Shown here: in pieces, positions 5,239 through 10,399 of the stretch
How the letters are laid out: each line of letters begins with the position of its first letter
Numbering within the stretch: position 1 is the stretch's first letter
Assembly: GCA_937906455.1 (NCBI GenBank)
Contig: CALCYT010000011.1
Coordinates: 1-10,399, forward strand
Direction: 5' to 3'
Length of the DNA: 10,399 nucleotides
Origin: an uncultured Bacteroidales bacterium
Lineage (GTDB): Bacteria; Bacteroidota; Bacteroidia; Bacteroidales; F082
The notes under the pieces: model-generated
What the model was told of the DNA's origin: nothing
Database searches by the model: none
The model's input: only the letters and a program-made list of their open reading frames with translations
Program-made: the position numbers and the translations under genes

Positions 5239-6717
5239 ATTTTCCGAGATCATCAGCAATTTATCGCCTTTTTGCAAAAACAGGCTGCCGTTGGGCACCA
5301 TGTATTTGTGGTTGCGTTCCACGAGCATCACCAAAGTGCCTTTAGGAAGTGGATAATCTTTCAGAAACGCCTCGTTTTCAACTACTTGCATCTCCATGGC
5401 GGTATTCAGCTCATCTGGAATCTCAACCCCGAAATGTTCCGGTCCGCCGGTGTCTTTCTCGCCGAGGTTAAGCCACCGAGCCATGAAAGGAATGCTTGTG
5501 CCTTGTATTATCAGCGACAGTAACGTTATGAAAAACACCACGTTGAAGATTATTTCGCCTCCTTGGATGCCGCTTATGAAGGGATATGTGGCGAAAATGA
5601 TGGGTGCAGCGCCACGCAATCCCACCCAAGAAACGAAGACCTTGTCCTTGAAACCGATATTTTTGAAAGGCAGCAGACTTATCCAGACGGCGAGAGGACG
5701 CCCGACGAGAATCACGAAAACGCCGATGATTATAGCCGGAATCGCGATCTTAAGCATATTATGCGGTGTCACGAGGAGTCCGAGCAGGAGGAACATCACG
5801 ATTTGCACCAGCCACACCAAGCCGTCGAGGAGCTTGTCGATGCTGCGTCGCTCTGTCAGCTTGGCGTTTCCGAACACGGTGTGTTTCTTGCCGAAAACCG
5901 TGACATCGCTGTTGACGAGACCCGCGTTGCCTACGATTATTCCAGCTATATACACCGCGAGATAGCCGTTGCCGTTGAGCATGTCGGTGATAGCGAAGGT
6001 GAGGAACACGAAGCCGATGATGAGAATCTGGTACAACGCCTTGTTTTCGAGGCTCAGTTTGTTGTGAATCCACACATATACCCGTCCGAAGACGAACCCA
6101 GCCAGCAGGCCTATGGCGAACTGCAGTAGGAAAGTGAGCACTATGTGTGTCACGCTGATGTCGGCACCGCCGCCGTTTTGCACCACCTGAATCATCACTA
6201 TGGTGAGCATGTAGGCCATCGGGTCGTTGGAGCCGCTTTCAAGCTCCAGCAACGGCCGCAGGTTGTCGCGCAGCTTGAGTCGCTGCGACCGCAAAATGCT
6301 GAAAACCGAGGCTGAGTCGGTTGACGACATCGTGGCGGCGAGCAGCAAGGCTATCGACAAGGGTACCGACAACGTCTTTTCAAACACTACGCCTATGCCA
6401 TAGATGAATAAGCCGGTGAACACGGTGGTGAGCAGCACTCCCATGGTGGCGAGCGTCAAGCCGGAGGCTATGACGGGACGGATGGTCTCAAACTTGGTGT
6501 CCATGCCGCCTGTGAACAAGATGATGCTGAGCGCTATCATGCCGATAATCTGCACGAAATTGTAGTTGTCGAAGTGAATGCCTACGCCGTCCTCGCCGAA
6601 AAGCATGCCTACGACGAGAAACACCAACAAGGTCGGCACACCAATCCGATACCCGATCTTGCTTATCAAGATGCTGAATATCAGGATTATGGCAACCAAC
6701 AACAGTAAAACAGACAT
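5230..6717 (-). CDS. nhaP2: CPA1-family cation/proton antiporter (K+/H+, NhaP2/CvrA-like) with C-terminal TrkA_C domain
   Basis: A 495-residue inner-membrane antiporter with about 12 membrane helices. It exchanges K+ and/or Na+ for H+ in pH, volume and osmotic control. Family marks: GVPTLLVFLVVGMLFGEDG (26-44), LFTGGMD (67-73), TMSSTDSASVFSILR (129-143), the Asn-Asp pair in LESGSNDPMAYM (159-170, N164/D165) proposed to bind the cation, and VSWVGLRGAAPI (362-373, Arg368). Residues about 432-492 form a TrkA_C (RCK_C) ligand-binding domain ending KGDKLLMISE. It is shorter than E. coli NhaP2 (578 residues) and lacks the extra C-terminal domain. Start: ATG 6717 follows GGAGGAG two bases away and a TATCTTTG promoter box; a 48-residue upstream extension would overlap that promoter and is rejected. 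It heads an operon with two small envelope proteins. The ion specificity is inferred. Confidence 0.93.
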   Translation of the reverse strand: MSVLLLLVAIILIFSILISKIGYRIGVPTLLVFLVVGMLFGEDGVGIHFDNYNFVQIIGMIALSIILFTGGMDTKFETIRPVIASGLTLATMGVLLTTVFTGLFIYGIGVVFEKTLSVPLSIALLLAATMSSTDSASVFSILRSQRLKLRDNLRPLLELESGSNDPMAYMLTIVMIQVVQNGGGADISVTHIVLTFLLQFAIGLLAGFVFGRVYVWIHNKLSLENKALYQILIIGFVFLTFAITDMLNGNGYLAVYIAGIIVGNAGLVNSDVTVFGKKHTVFGNAKLTERRSIDKLLDGLVWLVQIVMFLLLGLLVTPHNMLKIAIPAIIIGVFVILVGRPLAVWISLLPFKNIGFKDKVFVSWVGLRGAAPIIFATYPFISGIQGGEIIFNVVFFITLLSLIIQGTSIPFMARWLNLGEKDTGGPEHFGVEIPDELNTAMEMQVVENEAFLKDYPLPKGTLVMLVERNHKYMVPNGSLFLQKGDKLLMISENES

Positions 6718-6740
6718 GACTCCTCCGCTGAAATTTTCCG

Positions 6741-6771
6741 CAAAGATACGATTTTTTGGGCGGAATGGCAA
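6741..6771 (-). promoter_or_regulatory. Promoter of the antiporter operon
   Basis: On the minus strand TATCTTTG (6748-6741) is an exact -7 match, with TTG at 6771-6769, 20 bp further upstream, as the -33 element. This is a near-ideal spacing. The predicted 5' UTR is about 20 bases and holds the GGAGGAG Shine-Dalgarno sequence (6726-6720) just before ATG 6717, an unusually strong site for this phylum. Confidence 0.8.
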
Positions 6772-6815
6772 GATTTTTTCGTTTTTCGTCAAGAAAAAAA
6801 AGACAGGAATCCTGC

Positions 6816-6841
6816 TTGATAGGAAAAAAACACTATCTTTG
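6816..6841 (+). promoter_or_regulatory. Promoter of the AlbA/ATPase gene
   Basis: TATCTTTG at 6834-6841 is an exact -7 match; TTG at 6816-6818 gives a shortish 15-bp gap. The box ends 18 bases before ATG 6860 and fixes that start. It uses the same TATCTTTG octamer as the divergent antiporter promoter about 90 bp away. Confidence 0.7.
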
Positions 6842-6859
6842 CAAAAAAATTGCTCTATC

Positions 6860-8299
6860 ATGAATTGGAAGGAAAAAGCGTTGCGGTTACTTAAAGACAG
6901 CCTTTACCCGATTCCAACTGAGCTAAACGAAATAGATTGGAAAAGCGGACTGTCTGACAAAACTGATAAATTGGCACAACATCTGTCGGCGTTTGCCAAC
7001 ATGCAGGGTGGTGGCATTTTGGTATTTGGTGTCAATAATGACGGCTCTTGTTTTAATCTTTCTAAAACTGCTATTGATGAAATAGTCCAAAAACTTGGAA
7101 ATATTGCACAAAATAATCTTAACTATCCAATTCAAATTGCACACGCGATAATGGATTATGATGGTTGTTCTCTACTTTTTGTTCATATCCCAGAACAACA
7201 GGACAAGCCAGTTTATTTGAGAGGAAAGGATATATTCACATCGTACCATCGTTCAGCGGGACAAACAGTCAAAATGTCGAAAGGGCAAGTTAAAGCTTTG
7301 ATTGCCTTATCAGCAGGATTAAGTTTTGAAAAACAAATTGCATTAAAAAACTTGACTATAAAGGAAATATTGTCATATCTGAATTATGAATTTCTATTTA
7401 AGATTTTAGACAAAAATGTTCCGACATCAACAGATAGCATTATTAGCAGATTAGAAGACTTTAAGATGTGTGAGCGTGCTGGTGAGTTGTGGAATATTAC
7501 TAATTTGGGAGCTATTCTTTTTGCAAGGGATTTGAATAGTTTTCCCAATATGCAAGGGCGAGAAGTGATTGTCAGAAAGTATGTTAGCACAAATAATCGA
7601 CAACAAGAATTTGAACAACATGCAACATTAGGGTATGCTGTGGGATTCGAAGGACTAGTTGATTACATCATGAAACACACGGCACGAGAACAAATAGAAA
7701 TTAAAAGAGAGGCAGTCCCAATTTATCCTAGAATCGCTATTCGCGAATTCGTTGCAAACGCTTTGGTGCACCAAGATTTTGCTGTTTCAGGAATGCCTGT
7801 GACTATAGAGATTTTCTCAAATAGGCTTACCATAACTAATGCAGGTGCTCCACTTAATGATATAAATCGTCTTATTGATTTACCTCCACAATCAAGAAAT
7901 GAGCTTCTTGCACAAACAATGTTTCTTCTTGGCATTTGTGAACGACGAGGAAGTGGCATAGATAGGGCTGTAGCAGCAATAGAGGGAATGTCTCTTCCTG
8001 CTGTAAGATTTACTAAAAGTGAACAACATACTAGAGTGTTTCTGTTCCCTCAAAAGGATATAAAGGATATGACAAAGAATGAAAAAGTAGAGATTTGTTA
8101 CCAACATGCTTGTATCGTATATGAAGATGGTAAAGCTATAAATAATCAATCATTAAGGGAAAGGTTTGGATTGAATAAAAATGATTCTTCTGTTGCTTCA
8201 AGAATTATATCGGATACAATGGAAGCTGGATTAATAAAACCTGCTGATACTGAAACAAATTCAAAAAAATACATGTCTTACATACCTTATTATGGATAG
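6860..8299 (+). CDS. AlbA_2 (Schlafen-type) / RecG-like ATP-binding protein
   Basis: A 479-residue protein often labelled putative transcriptional regulator or RecG-related helicase, though it has no helicase motor. Residues about 15-140 are an AlbA_2 domain: ELNEIDWKSG, then HLSAFANMQGGGILVFGVNN (41-60) and TSYHRSAGQTVKMS (127-140). Residues about 290-400 form a GHKL-like ATPase module: REFVANALVHQDF (295-307, with N300 and H304 in the N-box position), LTITNAGAP (323-331) and ERRGSGIDRA (361-370, glycine box). A C-terminal winged-helix-like part follows (about 405-475). Such proteins bind nucleic acid; some act in regulation, others near defence loci. The gene is clearly AT-richer than the flanking antiporter and transporter genes and has no partner, which suggests horizontal gain. 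The start at 6860 is chosen over a 94-residue extension that would run through both promoters. Confidence 0.88.
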   Translation: MNWKEKALRLLKDSLYPIPTELNEIDWKSGLSDKTDKLAQHLSAFANMQGGGILVFGVNNDGSCFNLSKTAIDEIVQKLGNIAQNNLNYPIQIAHAIMDYDGCSLLFVHIPEQQDKPVYLRGKDIFTSYHRSAGQTVKMSKGQVKALIALSAGLSFEKQIALKNLTIKEILSYLNYEFLFKILDKNVPTSTDSIISRLEDFKMCERAGELWNITNLGAILFARDLNSFPNMQGREVIVRKYVSTNNRQQEFEQHATLGYAVGFEGLVDYIMKHTAREQIEIKREAVPIYPRIAIREFVANALVHQDFAVSGMPVTIEIFSNRLTITNAGAPLNDINRLIDLPPQSRNELLAQTMFLLGICERRGSGIDRAVAAIEGMSLPAVRFTKSEQHTRVFLFPQKDIKDMTKNEKVEICYQHACIVYEDGKAINNQSLRERFGLNKNDSSVASRIISDTMEAGLIKPADTETNSKKYMSYIPYYG

Positions 8300-8304
8300 T
8301 GGTT

Positions 8305-8378
8305 TTATTTGCAGAGTAAATCCATTTTGTTTGTAAGATATTGATTGTCAGTTTGTTGTTATTTGCAGAGCAAATCCA
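8305..8378. repeat. Two direct copies of a palindromic 20-mer upstream of the YfcC-type transporter
   Basis: TTATTTGCAGAGYAAATCCA occurs at 8305-8324 and 8359-8378, 54 bp apart and differing at one base. The second copy contains the exact palindrome ATTTGC-AGA-GCAAAT (8361-8375); the first has one mismatch. The position between the ATPase stop (8299) and the transporter ATG (8416), and the near five-turn spacing, suggest paired operators for a dimeric regulator. Alternatively the first may be part of a weak terminator, since T-rich sequence follows it. No canonical -7 box was seen in the gap. Confidence 0.6.
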
Positions 8379-8415
8379 AATGTAATAGCAAGTATAAAAG
8401 ATAGTAAAATATTTT

Positions 8416-10002
8416 ATGTCAAAGCGTAAGGTACCGCATACTTTTGTAATCGTCTTTTTCATAATCGTCGTTGCCGCCATCATGACGTGGTTCATCCGTC
8501 CCGGCAAATACATCGACGGCACCTTTTATTATGAAAACGAACTCCCGGTTGATTATCAAGGCGATTTTCATCCTGAAGCCCAGACGTGGCAAGTGTTTTC
8601 GGCACTTTTCAACGGCTTCGTGCAGCAGTCTAAAATCATCGTCTTCATCCTCATGATTGGCGGAGCATTCTGGATCATGAACAAAAGCCGTGCCATCGAC
8701 ATGGGTATCTTTTCTTTTTTAAAATTCACGCAACGTCTTGAAAATCATAAAGTTATCGGCTTTTTGGGCATTGATAACATCATCATCGTGCTGATAATGC
8801 TGCTGTTTAGCTTGTTTGGCGCAATTTTCGGTATGAGCGAGGAGTGTATCGCCTTCGTGATTATCGTCATACCTCTCGCAATATCAATGGGTTACGACAG
8901 CATCGTGGGTCTCTGCATGGTGTACGTGGCAGCGCATATCGGTTTCGCGGGCGCGATTTTAAACCCGTTCACGATAGGCATCGCACAAGGCATTGCAGGT
9001 GTGCCGCTCTTTTCAGGAATAGGCTACAGAATATTTTGTTGGGTGATTATCAACATCTTCGGCATCGCCTTCGTGTTGCGTTACGCCCATAAAGTGAAGA
9101 AAAATCCACGGTCCTCGATAATGTTCGACGACGACGCTTACTGGCGTCAGCACAGCGCGGCGCAAGGGCAGGAGATTGAGCGTTACGTGCCGAAACAGGC
9201 GTGGTTTGTATATGGTTTCATTCTTATCGCGATGCTTGTTTTCTCGTTTTTCTACCCTGAGACGACCCTGAAAATCGGCTCAAGCTCCGCCACCTTGCCG
9301 ATAATCCCGATTCTAACGGGTGTTTTTGCCATTTTGGGCTTCTTCTCCTTGCGGAAAACGGTGCACAGCTTCATTTTGCTGATGCTTTTTTATACCATCA
9401 TTTACCTGATTATCGGTGTGATGGGCTACGGCTGGTATGTGATGGAGATAGCGTCGCTGTTTCTTGCTATGGGCATCTGCAGCGGCGTGGCTATCGGCAA
9501 GAGCGCCAGCGACATAGCGCGTCTTTTCATCGAAGGGATGCAGGATATACTGTCGGCGGCAGTGGTCGTCGGATTGGCAGGCGGCATCGTCATAATCTTG
9601 CAGGACGGTGGCATCATCGACACGATTTTGTATGGCTTGTCGAAATCGATGTCCGACTTCGGCAAAGTGGCTTCTGTGGAGATAATGTATGGCATTCAGA
9701 CACTTATCAACATCATAATACCGTCGGGTTCGGCTAAGGCGGCAATCACCATGCCGATTATGGCTCCGTTTGGCGACCTCATCGGGGTGTGCCGTCAGGC
9801 TACGGTGATGGCGTTCCAGTTCGGCGACGGCTTCACTAACATGATAACGCCTACATCCGGGGTGCTCATCGGGGCTTTGGGCGTGGCGAAAATCCCATAC
9901 CAGAAATGGTTCAAATGGGTCTGGAAGTTCATTTTGATGTTGGTGGTTTTAGGGGGAATACTATTGATTCCGACGGTTTTGATGCCGCTCGAAGGGTTTT
10001 AG
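8416..10002 (+). CDS. YfcC-family transporter (C4-dicarboxylate anaerobic carrier / ArcD-like)
   Basis: A 528-residue inner-membrane transporter with about 12-13 helices. The family mark at the N terminus is KVPHTFVIVFFIIVVAAIMT (5-24), followed by WFIRPGKY. Other matches: ALFNGF (63-68), NKSRAIDMGI (89-98), FGMSEECIAF (138-147) and GFAGAILNPFTIGIAQGIAG (176-195). The C-terminal half repeats the plan with GLAGGIVIILQDGGIIDTIL (386-405), PSGSAKAAITMPIMAPFGD (436-454) and FQFGDGFTNMITPTSGVLI (467-485), strongly conserved in YfcC. The length is normal. Relatives carry arginine/ornithine, short peptides, C4-dicarboxylates or short-chain fatty acids, so the substrate is open. It appears monocistronic, with palindromic candidate operators upstream and repeat elements downstream. 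Confidence 0.93.
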   Translation: MSKRKVPHTFVIVFFIIVVAAIMTWFIRPGKYIDGTFYYENELPVDYQGDFHPEAQTWQVFSALFNGFVQQSKIIVFILMIGGAFWIMNKSRAIDMGIFSFLKFTQRLENHKVIGFLGIDNIIIVLIMLLFSLFGAIFGMSEECIAFVIIVIPLAISMGYDSIVGLCMVYVAAHIGFAGAILNPFTIGIAQGIAGVPLFSGIGYRIFCWVIINIFGIAFVLRYAHKVKKNPRSSIMFDDDAYWRQHSAAQGQEIERYVPKQAWFVYGFILIAMLVFSFFYPETTLKIGSSSATLPIIPILTGVFAILGFFSLRKTVHSFILLMLFYTIIYLIIGVMGYGWYVMEIASLFLAMGICSGVAIGKSASDIARLFIEGMQDILSAAVVVGLAGGIVIILQDGGIIDTILYGLSKSMSDFGKVASVEIMYGIQTLINIIIPSGSAKAAITMPIMAPFGDLIGVCRQATVMAFQFGDGFTNMITPTSGVLIGALGVAKIPYQKWFKWVWKFILMLVVLGGILLIPTVLMPLEGF

Positions 10003-10024
10003 ACGTCATTTCGACCACCATGGT

Positions 10025-10182
10025 GTTTCTCGCAGATATCGCAGAAAACGCAGATAATTCTCATAATTTTCAATCTGCGCAATCAGCAGCTCGCGTCGCG
10101 AGCCATCTGTGGAAGAAAACATGAAAAAATCTGCCATATCTGCTATATCTGCGAGAGAAAAAATAAAAAAGGAATCAAAAAA
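10025..10182. repeat. Palindromic interspersed element, copy 1 (158 bp, transposase-less)
   Basis: Imperfect terminal inverted repeats: the left arm at 10026-10055 has three GCAGA units 9 bp apart (10032, 10041, 10050), and the right arm at 10129-10160 has three ATCTGC units 9 bp apart (10129, 10138, 10147), then GAGAGAAA mirroring TTTCTC. A central palindrome GCTCGCG-T-CGCGAGC (10089-10103) sits between inner ATCTGC and ATCTGT units. An A-rich tail ends the element. It begins 22 bases after the transporter stop. No open frame is convincing. It resembles interspersed palindromes built on CGCAGAT that I recall from Bacteroidota genomes, or a miniature transposable element; mobility is inferred. 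Confidence 0.8.
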
Positions 10183-10186
10183 TTTA

Positions 10187-10194
10187 TATCTTTG
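10187..10194 (+). promoter_or_regulatory. -7-like box in the spacer between repeat copies
   Basis: TATCTTTG exactly matches the -7 consensus used by two other genes here, but no -33 element is visible. If active, it would transcribe repeat copy 2 or something beyond the window edge. The rest of the 59-bp spacer is AT-rich and shows no other feature. Confidence 0.3.
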
Positions 10195-10241
10195 ATTTAG
10201 GTATGATAAGAATTGTTAATGATTTATAATGTCTCTGTGTT

Positions 10242-10399
10242 GTTTCTCGCAGATATCGCAGAAAACGCAGATAATTCTCATAAATTTCACTCTGCGCAAT
10301 CAGCAGCTCGCGTCGCGAGCCATCTGTGGAAGAAAACATGAAAAAATCTGCCATATCTGCTATATCTGCGAGAGAAAAAATAAAAAAGGAATCAAAAAA
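10242..10399. repeat. Palindromic interspersed element, copy 2 (158 bp, tandem)
   Basis: Same length and structure as copy 1 at a 217-bp offset, with only two base differences seen (in the stretch around 10283-10291, against 10066-10074 of copy 1). Central palindrome at 10306-10320. It reaches the last base of the window, so the array may continue. With copy 1 it fills the gene-free end of the window; nothing else is visible there. Confidence 0.8.

Noticed and set aside
5396..6129. Long plus-strand open frames (188-189 residues) opposite the antiporter
   Set aside because: They are antisense shadows of a confidently identified gene, with composition typical of reverse frames and no signal or domain.
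6578..6859. 94-residue N-terminal extension of the AlbA/ATPase protein
   Set aside because: The stretch is antisense to the antiporter start and crosses both divergent promoters; no domain is seen there and the AlbA_2 domain begins after ATG 6860.
6718..6861. 48-residue N-terminal extension of the antiporter
   Set aside because: It would be translated across the promoter and Shine-Dalgarno site of the gene; the family starts at the first membrane helix, matching ATG 6717.
8300..8415. Attachment-site duplication marking an island edge
   Set aside because: The two 20-mers are only 54 bp apart in the same gap and do not flank the AT-rich gene; the dyad symmetry fits operators better.
10016..10025. 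CACCATGGTG palindrome after the transporter stop as a terminator
   Set aside because: A 10-bp perfect palindrome with no loop and no U tract cannot form a useful terminator hairpin.
10025..10399. CRISPR or insertion sequence at the right edge
   Set aside because: Only two 158-bp copies with one 59-bp spacer and no transposase frame; better described as palindromic or miniature elements.

Overview
The window looks like chromosome from a member of the Bacteroidota, most likely Bacteroidales. Four or five start regions carry the -7 promoter motif of that phylum (TAnnTTTG, here TATCTTTG, TATTTTTG or TAATTTTG). The class II fructose-bisphosphate aldolase has the sequence character of gut Bacteroidales enzymes. 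There are also Bacteroidota-style family members: a secreted protein with a carboxypeptidase-like regulatory domain and a TPR protein with one membrane segment and a C-terminal helix-turn-helix (HTH). I cannot name a genus.

Layout. 77-1828 (+) is a membrane-spanning TPR/HTH putative regulator. It converges, with a 15-bp gap, on a small exported carboxypeptidase-regulatory-like protein (1844-2455, -). Upstream of the latter are a perfect 17-bp inverted repeat, a heptanucleotide array and the fructose-bisphosphate aldolase gene (2570-3574, -). A divergent promoter region separates the aldolase from a compact toxin-antitoxin pair (3690-4176, +). Next is a probable three-gene minus-strand operon, read from right to left: CPA1-type K+/H+ or Na+/H+ antiporter (6717-5230), a small exported protein (5204-4830), a two-helix membrane protein (4765-4247), then an intrinsic terminator (4227-4188). 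Its promoter is divergent from that of an AT-rich AlbA_2/ATPase (RecG-like, Schlafen-type) gene (6860-8299, +). A short region with two copies of a palindromic motif leads to a YfcC/C4-dicarboxylate-carrier-type transporter (8416-10002, +). The window ends in two 158-bp near-identical copies of a palindromic, transposase-less element.

Most genes are ordinary core or accessory functions: glycolysis/gluconeogenesis, ion homeostasis, carboxylate or amino-acid transport, regulation, and a toxin-antitoxin pair. The least ordinary part is the non-coding structure. Three arrays of different 7-bp units share a TTAG core and the same orientation. Each lies at the 3' end of a minus-strand gene and overlaps its stop codon, and one supplies an arm of a terminator hairpin. 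The tandem palindromic element at the right edge is the second such signal. I see no complete, clearly new multi-gene system; the heptad arrays are the best candidate for something undescribed.
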